Shown here: positions 46,763-55,242 of the stretch, piece after piece | How positions within the stretch are numbered: position 1 is the first letter of the stretch | Layout of the letters: each line of letters begins with the position of its first letter | NCBI RefSeq assembly: GCF_009846885.1 | Contig: NZ_WUWM01000028.1 | Coordinates: 1 to 64,000, forward strand | DNA: 64,000 nt | Source: Paenibacillus puerhi | GTDB lineage: Bacteria > Bacillota > Bacilli > Paenibacillales > NBRC-103111 | Direction: 5' to 3' | Notes under the pieces: model-generated | What the model was told of the DNA's origin: nothing | The model's input: the letters and a program-made list of their open reading frames with translations, nothing else | The model's database searches: none | Translations under genes and position numbers: made by a program

Positions 46763-47686
46763 ATGGATGCAGATAAACGTATATCCAGAAGTATACCTAG
46801 TATTACACCGCATGATGAAGCTTTTAAGAAACTTCTGCAAACTTTTTTCAAGGAATTTATTGAATTGTTTTTTCCTGAATTGGATCTATTGTTGGATCAT
46901 AGCAAGACCCGTTTTCTTATGCAGGAGCTGCTCGTAGACATTGTTGGCGAAGAGTCGCGCAATCTAGACTTGCTATTGGAAACCCGCTACAGGGCATTGG
47001 ACGCACAAATCCTCATTCACTTCGAACCGCAATCGTATAAGGACACGGAATTTCATGAAAGAATGTTTATTTATTTCAGCCGATTATTTGAGCGGCATCG
47101 CAAGGAGCATAAGCTGATTATTCCTATTGCCGTGTTTACATCCGAGGAGACGAGATCGGAAAAGAATTCATTTTCGATGTGTATTCCCGGGCATGAGATT
47201 TTACAATTTCAATTCCTTAAGGTGGAGCTGCGAAATATTCACTGGCGGGCATTTATCGACTCCGACAATCCTGTTGCTGCTGCGCTACTGGCCAAAATGG
47301 GTTATAATAAGCAAGAAAAGCGTGAGTTACGCTTTGCCTACTTACGTATGCTATTAAGACTCCAAAAAAAGCTGGATCATGCGCGGCTAGCACTCATCAT
47401 GTCTGTAGCTGACTTATACTATAAGCCTGAAAAAGAGGAAGAAGAAGCTTTGCTTAGAGAACTTCATGAACATTATCCCGAGGAAGGTGAATCCATCATG
47501 GAGCTTATGCCTGCTTGGAAAAAATGGGGGTACGAGGAAGGCAAGGAAGAAGGTAGGGAGGAAGGTAAAGAAGAGGGCAGAGAAGAAATTATTAGAAAAC
47601 TTCTGCTCAAGGGCTTTTCACCTGAGGAACTGGCGAAGACGATCGACCTGCCGGTTGAAACGATTCGGAAGCTCTCCAAAAATTAA
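46763..47686 (+). CDS. Rpn family PD-(D/E)XK nuclease (recombination-promoting)
   Basis: A 307-residue protein of the Rpn/YhgA (PDDEXK transposase-like) family. The N-terminal domain has HDEAFKKLLQTFFKEFIELFFPEL, then LDLLLETRY and ALDAQILIHFEPQSYKD, where the acidic and Glu-x-Gln nuclease residues lie. An acidic Gly-Glu-Glu tract (EEGREEGKEEGREE) and a short helix-turn-helix-like tail close it. Rpn proteins cut DNA and raise recombination; they are often variable between strains. The start at 46763 follows AGAGGG. An SOS-type box controls its promoter. It is a single gene with a terminator behind. Confidence 0.88.
   Translation: MDADKRISRSIPSITPHDEAFKKLLQTFFKEFIELFFPELDLLLDHSKTRFLMQELLVDIVGEESRNLDLLLETRYRALDAQILIHFEPQSYKDTEFHERMFIYFSRLFERHRKEHKLIIPIAVFTSEETRSEKNSFSMCIPGHEILQFQFLKVELRNIHWRAFIDSDNPVAAALLAKMGYNKQEKRELRFAYLRMLLRLQKKLDHARLALIMSVADLYYKPEKEEEEALLRELHEHYPEEGESIMELMPAWKKWGYEEGKEEGREEGKEEGREEIIRKLLLKGFSPEELAKTIDLPVETIRKLSKN
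47537..47590 (+). repeat. Short in-frame tandem repeats coding Gly-(Lys/Arg)-Glu-Glu
   Basis: Purine-rich 12-base units (GAAGGYAARGAA type) recur about four times and encode the acidic tract of the Rpn protein. Such repeats are typical of this family and prone to length change. Confidence 0.7.
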
Positions 47687-47710
47687 ACGTCCTGCTCTAG
47701 CTTGACTCCC

Positions 47711-47735
47711 AAAAGGCTGCCTACGGCAGCCTTTT
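47711..47735. terminator. Bidirectional terminator between the Rpn and MFS genes
   Basis: AAAAGGCTGCC (47711-47721) pairs with GGCAGCCTTTT (47725-47735) over a 3-base loop, serving both converging genes. Confidence 0.9.
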
Positions 47736-47745
47736 GCCTTCCCGC

Positions 47746-48939
47746 CTAACCGTCCAAGCCGCTCCATGCGACCGGTCTGGAGAGCGAAGTCCTCCAATAA
47801 TACAACGCTATAGACGCCAGCATCGCGGAGCTGATCCAGACCGTAACCGACGCATCGTAACGACTCGCTATCCATCCTCCGATAAGCGGTCCGATCATCA
47901 CGCCTAGGCCCTCGATGCTGGACAACACGCCCCATCCTGTCCCCTTCTGATCCGGAGGTACAAAGTAGGACATCAAAGCATTCCAGGCCGGCAGCACAGC
48001 CGCATAAGACCCGCCTAGCAGAGCAGCCATAAGCATGGTCGCATAGAGATGATTAGCCGAGAATAGCAATCCGAGTAATCCTAGCGCAAGCGCCCCGAAT
48101 CCGAAGACCAGAAACCACTTATGCCCCCACTTGTCGGACAAGCGTCCCAAAGGAATCAGACAAAGCGTCGTTACCGCACCGCCCGCAATAAGAACCAGCG
48201 AATATTGAGAATAGCTTAGCCCCAGATGCTGCCTCGCTAGGGTCGGCAGAATGGGAACGAGCAGCCCTGCTGCTGCCGTTTGCAGGATCATCCCCGGCAC
48301 CAGCGGCTTCATCGCGAACAGCTTCAAGCGAAGCTGAGCCATCTGTTCCCCGAGCGTCAAGGTTGGGATAGGCTTTAGCTTTTCGTTCCAGCTCAGTGCA
48401 ATCAACCAACCTATAGCATAGATCGCCGCAAGCAGCCAGAAGGTGAGCCGATACCCGTAGTCGATCACAAAATTAACGGCCACGGGGCCAAGCCCCAGAC
48501 TGGCAAGCCACACCGTATAGATCGTCCCCATCTGGGAGCCTCGCTGATCTTCATGGATCGAGCTCAGACAGATGAGCCAGATCGGAGATACCCCTAATCC
48601 CATCAGAGCGGCCCCCATGATCAGCATCCAGGGCTGCTCGCTGAAGAAAGCCAGCCATAGGCCCACAAATCCAATGGCGAGCGAAACATGCAAGATGGCT
48701 TTAGGAGGGAAGCGGTCCAGCAAATAGCCGGCTATCGCCTTAACGGCCGTATCCGCCACGTAGTGAACGGATATCGCCAGACCGACGGCTGCTACGGAAA
48801 TGCCGAGGTAATCCGCCGCATAGGCGGGTAAAAATGAAATAACAAAGGCGCTCCGAACCATCTCCGTGAAGAACAAGATCATGGCCAAGCGGATAAAAGA
48901 AGAAGTATATAAGGATGCTTTACTGCGGTTACCTTTCAT
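47746..48939 (-). CDS. MFS transporter
   Basis: A 397-residue major facilitator with about 12 membrane segments, the A-like loop between segments 2 and 3 (GYLLDRFPPKAI) and a second half loop GRLSDKWGHKW. Substrate cannot be read from sequence. It is the last gene of the operon with the two YkoN-type glycosyltransferases and the deacetylase, starting 22 bases after the glycosyltransferase stop, so it could move a lipid or sugar related to their product, or be a drug exporter. The start at 48939 follows GGGGG. Confidence 0.87.
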   Translation of the reverse strand: MKGNRSKASLYTSSFIRLAMILFFTEMVRSAFVISFLPAYAADYLGISVAAVGLAISVHYVADTAVKAIAGYLLDRFPPKAILHVSLAIGFVGLWLAFFSEQPWMLIMGAALMGLGVSPIWLICLSSIHEDQRGSQMGTIYTVWLASLGLGPVAVNFVIDYGYRLTFWLLAAIYAIGWLIALSWNEKLKPIPTLTLGEQMAQLRLKLFAMKPLVPGMILQTAAAGLLVPILPTLARQHLGLSYSQYSLVLIAGGAVTTLCLIPLGRLSDKWGHKWFLVFGFGALALGLLGLLFSANHLYATMLMAALLGGSYAAVLPAWNALMSYFVPPDQKGTGWGVLSSIEGLGVMIGPLIGGWIASRYDASVTVWISSAMLASIALYYWRTSLSRPVAWSGLDG

Positions 48940-48961
48940 GCTTACCCCCATCATTCGAATC

Positions 48962-50101
48962 TCAAGCGCTCGATCCTTTCCACTTGGGCGTCTTGGCACG
49001 ACCGGCAAGCATGCGGAGCACATCGGCAACAATGCGCTCGGCGGCATAGCCGGCCTGCAAAGTGCCTGCACGCTCTCTAACCGTCCGGTTAAGCGCCTCA
49101 TCGCTTAACAGTGCTTCAGCATGATGAAGCAGCTCCGTCATATCATTAGCAATAAAGACGATACCCTGCTCCGACAAAAAGCCTGCATTCTCTTTTTCCT
49201 GTCCGGGAAACGGCTTGAATACGACGACAGGCACACTGACATGAATAGCCTCGGAAAGCGTAATCCCTCCTGCCTTCGTGATGACGCAGGAAGAGGCGTT
49301 CATCAGCTCGTGAATATGATCGATAAAGCCGTACAGACGGACGCGGGACTCTCCGGCAAAGGCTTCCTCCAATTCATCCTTCAGCTTTTGATTTTTCCCG
49401 CACACCACATTAATGTGCACATCCGAGATCCCCAGGAGCTGCTCGATCATTTTCTTCGAATCCCGGAGCACGCCGTAAGCCCCGGCCATTATGAGCAGCG
49501 AACGCTCCGGCACAAGAGGCTTCTCGGCCATAGCCATATAGAACGTATCGCGGATCGGAATTCCGCTCACGGTGATGATATGCTCCGGTATCCCTCGTTC
49601 GATCATGGTTTGCCGCAAATGCTCGGTTGCCACAAAAAATTGGTCCGGAATCGAATAAATCCAACGATTATGAAGGACGAAATCCGTCACAATCGTAAAC
49701 GTCGGAATCGTGATGCCGCGGCGCTTCAATTGCTCCGAGATGCCCCCGAACGGGAAAGTGCTGATGATGATATCCGGCCTCTCCTTCAAAATGACGTTCA
49801 TCAGCTTCCGGATTCCCAGTATGTTCAGACATTTGGCCAGCAGGCTATCCGGCCTCAGATCCCTCGTCAAATAGTAGCTCCATCCATAATAATCCAAGCC
49901 GTAAGAGGATAAGGCTCCGCTGTTCATATACAAAAATCGGGTCACTCTGTTCATCAAGGGATGCGCTTCTTGAAATAAATCGACCACGCGTACGCTTTGG
50001 AAGCCGTACTGCTCAAATTTATGCTTGAGCACCCGGGACACCTGCAGGTGCCCGTCACCGTAGCTCGCCGTAAGGATCAAGAGGTTTCGGGACTTCTGCA
50101 T
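48962..50101 (-). CDS. UgtP/YkoN-type glycolipid glycosyltransferase (second copy)
   Basis: A 379-residue GT28/MGDG-synthase family protein: the N-terminal domain has TASYGDGHLQVSRVLK near the start, the acceptor region has HPLMNRVTRFLY, and the C-terminal GT-B nucleotide-sugar domain shows CGKNQKLKDELE, GFIDHIHELM, KAGGITLSEA and PFPGQEKENA. Relatives add glucose or galactose to diacylglycerol, giving membrane glycolipids and lipoteichoic acid anchors. It is related to, but clearly diverged from, the copy at 51.5-52.6 kb. The start at 50101 follows AAAGGTG and lies 16 bases after the deacetylase stop. Confidence 0.88.
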   Translation of the reverse strand: MQKSRNLLILTASYGDGHLQVSRVLKHKFEQYGFQSVRVVDLFQEAHPLMNRVTRFLYMNSGALSSYGLDYYGWSYYLTRDLRPDSLLAKCLNILGIRKLMNVILKERPDIIISTFPFGGISEQLKRRGITIPTFTIVTDFVLHNRWIYSIPDQFFVATEHLRQTMIERGIPEHIITVSGIPIRDTFYMAMAEKPLVPERSLLIMAGAYGVLRDSKKMIEQLLGISDVHINVVCGKNQKLKDELEEAFAGESRVRLYGFIDHIHELMNASSCVITKAGGITLSEAIHVSVPVVVFKPFPGQEKENAGFLSEQGIVFIANDMTELLHHAEALLSDEALNRTVRERAGTLQAGYAAERIVADVLRMLAGRAKTPKWKGSSA

Positions 50102-50117
50102 AGCCTGACACACCTTT

Positions 50118-51407
50118 CTATGATTGAGGGATGTACCGGTTCATAAGCTCTTTTCTCGAAATGGCAATGATCTTCGGCACCAGGAGCTCCGAGTTGATTT
50201 TCATTCTTTCTTTCCCTTGGGGATGAATCACGTAAAGCAGAAAGCGCAAATAAAGCCGGGTCGCATAAGAGTACACGCCTTGCGGCAAATCCAGGACGGT
50301 AAAGCCTAGCTTCTTCGTCCCCCGATGAATAATACTGATGCCATAAAGTCCCTTGACATCTCGATAAGCGGGATCAGTCTGAAGCAGGGACATAATCTGC
50401 GGCATCAGCAGCTCGGTACGACGCACAAGTTGAATAGCCAAATGCAAGGAACTGCTAGAGCTTGTGCCCAGCTGATAAAGCAGATGATTATCCAGGTGAA
50501 GCTCGGCAATTCGATCCCCGTGCTGAATTTGCTCGCCGTCCGCCAGCACAAGGGTTTGCTTGCCGCGGTATTCCGTGATACGCAGCTGAAGAAGGGTGTT
50601 GCCTGTATCCACCGGCTTAACCTGCATAAGCTTCACGAAGCTGCGCTCCCAGCACATCCATATCCAGACAAGCAAACGCTTGGCGAAACCGACAACCGTA
50701 GCGCCCCCTGTCAGCTCATCCACCCGCAGGTAGCGGTATCCCCGCTCCTCCAGCTCGTCGATTACCTCTTCGAGCGCGCGCAGCATGTACCCCGGCGCAT
50801 CCCGGTCCGCACCGAACGTATCCCCGCTGTCATGCAGCAGGACAATCGAGCCGTCTCTGATCCGGTCGAGTAGAACCGTCTTCATCCGGTCCGTCCCAAT
50901 CCGGCTGCGCCAGTCCTGAACCATGACCGACCAGAGCACGATCGTATACCGCTTGCGGAGAAAATAATCGAAGAGGTTGATAATCCCCCAAGGGGGGCGG
51001 TAATAGACGGGCCGTACCCCTGTAATGGACTCCACAATATCGGCCGAACGTTCGACCTGACGCCGCTGCACGGTCCAAGGAAGCATCAGCCAATTGGACA
51101 TATGATTGTAATTATGAATCCCAATCAGATGCCCTTCCCGATGCATGCGCAGGATAAGCTCAGGGTACTCCTGAGCCTTGGCGCCAAGGATGAAAAAGGT
51201 CCCCTTAATCCCCCGCTTGCGCAGCAAATCCAAAAGCAATGGGGTGTATACGGGATCGGGACCGTCATCGAACGTAAACGCTACTTCCTTGCTCCCTTTC
51301 CCTTCACGCATCACCCCGATGCCAAACACACGTGTCATTATCCACGGCAGCACCGTATACAAAGCTAACACGAACATGAATACAACCGCAAGATTCATCT
51401 CCATCAT
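50118..51407 (-). CDS. Polysaccharide deacetylase fused to YkoP-like domain
   Basis: A 429-residue protein. An N-terminal membrane anchor (about 4-25) leads into a CE4 domain (about 38-235) with FTFDDGPD, HNYNH and YRPPWG, the three NodB motifs. The remaining 190 residues match the YkoP-like domain found in Bacillus next to the YkoN glycosyltransferase: a hydrophobic WIWMCWERSF stretch near 257, then an alternating beta pattern. So two genes that are separate in Bacillus are joined here. It probably deacetylates a cell-surface sugar polymer or lipid. Two adjacent ATGs (51407 and 51404) start the frame behind GGAGG. Confidence 0.85.
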   Translation of the reverse strand: MMEMNLAVVFMFVLALYTVLPWIMTRVFGIGVMREGKGSKEVAFTFDDGPDPVYTPLLLDLLRKRGIKGTFFILGAKAQEYPELILRMHREGHLIGIHNYNHMSNWLMLPWTVQRRQVERSADIVESITGVRPVYYRPPWGIINLFDYFLRKRYTIVLWSVMVQDWRSRIGTDRMKTVLLDRIRDGSIVLLHDSGDTFGADRDAPGYMLRALEEVIDELEERGYRYLRVDELTGGATVVGFAKRLLVWIWMCWERSFVKLMQVKPVDTGNTLLQLRITEYRGKQTLVLADGEQIQHGDRIAELHLDNHLLYQLGTSSSSSLHLAIQLVRRTELLMPQIMSLLQTDPAYRDVKGLYGISIIHRGTKKLGFTVLDLPQGVYSYATRLYLRFLLYVIHPQGKERMKINSELLVPKIIAISRKELMNRYIPQS

Positions 51408-51457
51408 GCTACCTCCTGAGAACAGCCTTCCCCGTTGCACAGGAATATATTGCAGCT

Positions 51458-52645
51458 TCAAGCATTCGCATATATGGCTTGTCGGCTCTCCTGCCAAACT
51501 GGGCCCTGATAATCCCGGGCGGTGCCCAGAATCGAATCTAGAGCATGAATCGCTCCTTTCTTCATGGTACCCAGCTTTGCTCTATTTTTCAACGCTAATA
51601 ACGATGTTTTATTGGTTAATAACCCCAATAGCTTCTCCTGAAGCTCCTCGGCGTTCTTCGCCTCGAGCGCTGCCCCCAGATTAACCAAATACGAAGCGTT
51701 ATCCTGCTCTTGGCCGGGTATGGGCTTATAGAGCAGCATCGGCAGCTCCATCGCCAGCGCTTCCGAGACGGTCAGTCCGCCCGGCTTGGTGACGATTAAG
51801 TCGGATACCGCCATCAGCTCATGAATATGATCGACAAAGCCGACTACGGTAACGCTTTGCCGCATATGCATGAACTCTTCTTCCAGCTGCTGCCGCAGCT
51901 TATGATTACGCCCGCATACCAGAATATAACGAGCGGCAGCTGCCTTCCTCTGCAGCTTAATAAGCGATATAAGCTCTCTCCCGATCAATCCATGCCCGCC
52001 GCCCATGACAAGCACCGTGGGCACATTACCCTTCACGCCATGACGCTCCCGCAGCAGCTCGCGATCCTGCCTCTCGCAGAAGGACAAGCGGATCGGAATG
52101 CCGGTAACCGAGATCGAGCCGGAGGCAACCCCGTATCGCAGCAGCGCGCTGCGCACTTGCTCCGATCCGACAAGATAGCGGTCCGTACAGGGATGGACCC
52201 AGTAGCTGTGGTCCGTATAATCGGTCATCACCGTTACGGTAGGGAGGCTGGTCATCCCATTGGCCTTCAGCAGGGACATAGCGGCGGCGGCAGACGGAAA
52301 CGTACTTACGACGATCGTTGGCTGCACCTCGTCCAGCAGCTTGAGCATGCGGGCAATGCTAAACGATTTGATACGCTTGAACAGGTTCGACATGATATTC
52401 GGGTCGCGGGTTTTGCGGTACAAGTAGCCGTACATCCCCGGCAAGCTTTTCACCCATTGCATGTAACAGAACTTCCCTACCCCATGCAGATAAGGATGTG
52501 TCCACTCCAAAAAATCAACGGTCACGACGTCCACATCCGGACGAATGATGCGAGAAGCTTCCAGTATCGCTTGGGCCGCCTGATTGTGCCCGTCCCCCAA
52601 AGCGCCTGTCAGCAGCAAAATTTTAGGTTTGTTGATCTTATTCAT
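51458..52645 (-). CDS. UgtP/YkoN-type glycolipid glycosyltransferase (first copy)
   Basis: A 395-residue member of the MGDG synthase/GT28 family with TGALGDGHNQAAQA near residue 14 (lipid-acceptor domain), VSTFPSAAAAM, TDYTDHSYWVHP, VMGGGHGLIG, CGRNHKLRQQLE, GFVDHIHELM, KPGGLTVSEA and PIPGQEQDNA. It should transfer a hexose from a UDP-sugar to diacylglycerol or to a glycolipid. It is the first gene of the four-gene operon with the deacetylase-YkoP fusion, the second copy and the MFS transporter. The start at 52645 follows GAGGGG. Two different copies could carry out successive sugar additions. Confidence 0.9.
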   Translation of the reverse strand: MNKINKPKILLLTGALGDGHNQAAQAILEASRIIRPDVDVVTVDFLEWTHPYLHGVGKFCYMQWVKSLPGMYGYLYRKTRDPNIMSNLFKRIKSFSIARMLKLLDEVQPTIVVSTFPSAAAAMSLLKANGMTSLPTVTVMTDYTDHSYWVHPCTDRYLVGSEQVRSALLRYGVASGSISVTGIPIRLSFCERQDRELLRERHGVKGNVPTVLVMGGGHGLIGRELISLIKLQRKAAAARYILVCGRNHKLRQQLEEEFMHMRQSVTVVGFVDHIHELMAVSDLIVTKPGGLTVSEALAMELPMLLYKPIPGQEQDNASYLVNLGAALEAKNAEELQEKLLGLLTNKTSLLALKNRAKLGTMKKGAIHALDSILGTARDYQGPVWQESRQAIYANA

Positions 52646-52788
52646 TTGATAAGCCCCTCTTTCGCTTCTACGCTTATTCACCCGGTGCGGTATTTCGCTC
52701 TCTTTATAAATTACCGTTTTATACGGCAAGAAAGTACGGACCCGCGAACTGTTTTAGACCTGGACCTAAGTCGAGGTCTTCTTCACAA

Positions 52789-52818
52789 GCAAAAGCCCCT
52801 TCCGGAGGAAGGAGCTTT
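52789..52818 (-). terminator. Terminator of the MIP18-family gene
   Basis: AAAAGCCCCTTCC (52791-52803) pairs imperfectly with GGAAGGAGCTTT (52807-52818); Ts follow on the minus strand. Confidence 0.75.
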
Positions 52819-52846
52819 AACGTATATCTATGCCAGGCCGGTTCGT

Positions 52847-53164
52847 TTATGACATCAAAGTATGCCTGGCTCTGATTTCTTCTCTAGCCTGGTCATTCAT
52901 TTTGGCGGGAGTCCATTTCGGTTCCCAGACCAGCCGCACTTCAGCCTGCTTCACCTCAGGCACTTGAGCGGCGGCCTGCTTGACATCCGCCACGATCTGG
53001 TCAGCAAGCGGACACTCGGGGATCGTCAAAGTCATCTCGATTACCGCATGGCCCTGTTCGTCTGCGGTTATTCCGTAAACAAGTCCCAAATCCACAATAT
53101 TGACCCCGACTTCGGGATCTATCACTTCCTCCAACGCGGCCAGAATTCGATCCTCCGTTTTCAT
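52847..53164 (-). CDS. MIP18/DUF59 family metal-sulfur cluster assembly protein
   Basis: A 105-residue protein with the DUF59 pattern: EVIDPEVGVNIVDLGLVYGI and the conserved TIPECPLADQI with its functional cysteine. Members (YitW, PaaD, SufT) help insert Fe-S clusters into target proteins. It is a single gene, not part of the suf cluster at 20-26 kb. AAGGAGG precedes the start; a terminator follows. Confidence 0.9.
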   Translation of the reverse strand: MKTEDRILAALEEVIDPEVGVNIVDLGLVYGITADEQGHAVIEMTLTIPECPLADQIVADVKQAAAQVPEVKQAEVRLVWEPKWTPAKMNDQAREEIRARHTLMS

Positions 53165-53253
53165 GTCTACCTCCTTCTTATGCCATGCCTAATGTTATCT
53201 ATGTTCAGGATTAGCCATGGCCGAGGGAATTATGAAGGAAGTATGTTGAAACA

Positions 53254-53916
53254 CTACCGGGATGAACCGCTCCAAGCGAAGCCTACGCCATCGAGGAAGG
53301 CTCGCGCAATCGCCATATGGCCCGTTAAGTCGGGATGGACGCGATCCCAGGCAAGGGAGGCCGGATAGCGGTGAGCAAGCAGCGGCGCAAGCGCAGCCTG
53401 GACGTCGACCAGAACCGCATCATGCCGTGCTGCCGTTTCCTTCACCACCTGCCCGTACTCGTCCATCTTGCCGCGCATGGCATCCTCCGGATTCGGCTCG
53501 ATATAGAACGGAGTCAAGAGGATGATTCCTTTGACCTGCGGCTTCGTGACAGCCACAAGAGCGTCCAGCGTTTCGCGGTATTCTTCCATATACACATGCG
53601 ACTCCGTAATCTGAGGCTGGTCGAACTGGCGCCACACATCGTTGATTCCGATCATGATCGAGACCCAATCGGGCTTCAAATCCAGCACATCCGTATCCCA
53701 TCTGGCCTGCAGATCGCGTACGGTGTTGCCGGAGATTCCCATATTGACTATCCGCACCATCAGCTCCGGGTACGTCGATTGGAGAAGCGCATTCACAGCC
53801 GATACATATCCGCTGCCGTAGGCATCGTTTCGGCCTTCGCCATATGGCCGCTTGCGTCCGCAATCCGTAATCGAATCTCCGATCATGACAAGCTTATCGT
53901 GCTTCGCAAATAACAA
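53254..53916 (-). CDS. SGNH/GDSL hydrolase
   Basis: A 220-residue esterase-type enzyme with the four SGNH blocks: GDSITD (Ser nucleophile, near residue 12), the Gly in MGISGNTVRD, the Asn in GINDVWRQ and the closing Asp-x-x-His in WDRVHPD. It deacylates an ester, perhaps a cell-wall or lipid acetyl group; the substrate is unknown. The start is a TTG at 53916, chosen because GGGGAGAGG lies six bases upstream; in-frame ATGs downstream would cut into block I. There is no signal peptide, so it is cytoplasmic. Confidence 0.88.
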   Translation of the reverse strand: MLFAKHDKLVMIGDSITDCGRKRPYGEGRNDAYGSGYVSAVNALLQSTYPELMVRIVNMGISGNTVRDLQARWDTDVLDLKPDWVSIMIGINDVWRQFDQPQITESHVYMEEYRETLDALVAVTKPQVKGIILLTPFYIEPNPEDAMRGKMDEYGQVVKETAARHDAVLVDVQAALAPLLAHRYPASLAWDRVHPDLTGHMAIARAFLDGVGFAWSGSSR

Positions 53917-54165
53917 AACAATCCTCTCCCCTGTGCAATCGTTTACTTCGCATATTGTACACCTGCGCTTTACCGCATTCAAGTAAAACAATCAATTGTC
54001 GCAATTCGGTACCCTCATGTCGCTGGAGCTCTTGCCCGCTGCATGCTTTTCCCTCATTGAGCCTGTGCCCCTTTTAGGTTATGATGAGAGATGATGCAGC
54101 CCTGAAGCTGCTAGACCGAGCCGGGAGCCGCTCCACAAATACAAGAATAAAGCGAGTTGGATGAG

Positions 54166-55200
54166 ATGAATGCTAAAGAACTGAACTATACAATGCCAGC
54201 GGAATGGACGGCTCACGAGCGCACCTTCGTGTCCTGGCCCGTGCAAGCTTCTATGGTCTACCCAGATGACTTCGCGTCAGTAGGCAAAGGATATGAAGAC
54301 CTGATCCATGCCATAGCCGAATTCGAGCCCGTTACCGTCATCGTTAACCCGGTCGACGCCGAACAGGTTAAAGCCCGCTTCACCGAAACAAATGTGGACT
54401 TTCTGGTCATCGAGCATAACGACGCATGGTTCCGCGATAACGGTCCTACCTTCGTGTTGAATGACCGGAAAGAAATAGCCGGTGTGAACTGGAAATTCAA
54501 TGCCTGGGGCGGTAAATATTCGCCATGGGACCTGGACGATGCCGTTGCCCCGCAGCTGCTGGAGCATTACGGCATCCAGCGCCTCGACGCTCCGCTTGTC
54601 ATGGAGGGCGGGTCCATTCATGTCGATGGCGAGGGTACGCTGCTCACGACTGAGGAGTGCCTGCTAAATCCGAACCGCAATCCGGAGCTCAGCCGCGAGC
54701 AAATCGAGGAGCATGTCAAAAACTTCGTCAATGTAGAGAAAATCGTCTGGATGAAGAGAGGACTCGATGGCGACGAGACGGACGGCCATGTCGATAACAT
54801 CGCATGCTTCGCAGCTCCCGGCAGCATCATTTTGCAGGTATGCCATGATCCCTCTGATGAGAACTATACGATTACACAGGAAAATCTGGCGATTCTGCGC
54901 GAAGCGACCGACGCCAAAGGACGAGCCTTCGACATCATCGAGATCGAGCAGCCGCCCAAGACCTTCTTCGGTGAGCAGCGTTTAACGCTCAGCTACTTGA
55001 ACTTTTACTTCGTAAATGGCGGGATCATCCTGCCTGTTTTCGGCGGCACAGCCGAGGCTACGGACCGCGAGGCTATCCGCGTGCTGAGCGAAGCCTTCCC
55101 GGACCGCAGAATCCGTACGATCGACGGGATGTCCATCATCAAAGAGGGCGGGAACGTTCACTGCACCACCCAGCAAATGCCGGCCAGCGTAAGGGGTTAA
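54166..55200 (+). CDS. aguA: Agmatine deiminase AguA
   Basis: A 344-residue enzyme of the peptidylarginine deiminase superfamily: WPVQ and DAWFRDNGPTF near the start, then GLDGDETDGHVDN (catalytic Asp and His), and GGNVHCTTQQ near the C-terminus with the nucleophilic cysteine. It converts agmatine to N-carbamoylputrescine and ammonia. The next gene, aguB, starts 42 bases later. Together they make putrescine from agmatine, as in plants and many bacteria. The start I chose is the ATG at 54166; the ribosome site (GGATGAG) is poor, and a TTG three codons earlier is possible. Confidence 0.95.
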   Translation: MNAKELNYTMPAEWTAHERTFVSWPVQASMVYPDDFASVGKGYEDLIHAIAEFEPVTVIVNPVDAEQVKARFTETNVDFLVIEHNDAWFRDNGPTFVLNDRKEIAGVNWKFNAWGGKYSPWDLDDAVAPQLLEHYGIQRLDAPLVMEGGSIHVDGEGTLLTTEECLLNPNRNPELSREQIEEHVKNFVNVEKIVWMKRGLDGDETDGHVDNIACFAAPGSIILQVCHDPSDENYTITQENLAILREATDAKGRAFDIIEIEQPPKTFFGEQRLTLSYLNFYFVNGGIILPVFGGTAEATDREAIRVLSEAFPDRRIRTIDGMSIIKEGGNVHCTTQQMPASVRG

Positions 55201-55242
55201 CTCCCTAGTAGCAGGCTTAATCTTCATAATGAGGTGATTTTC

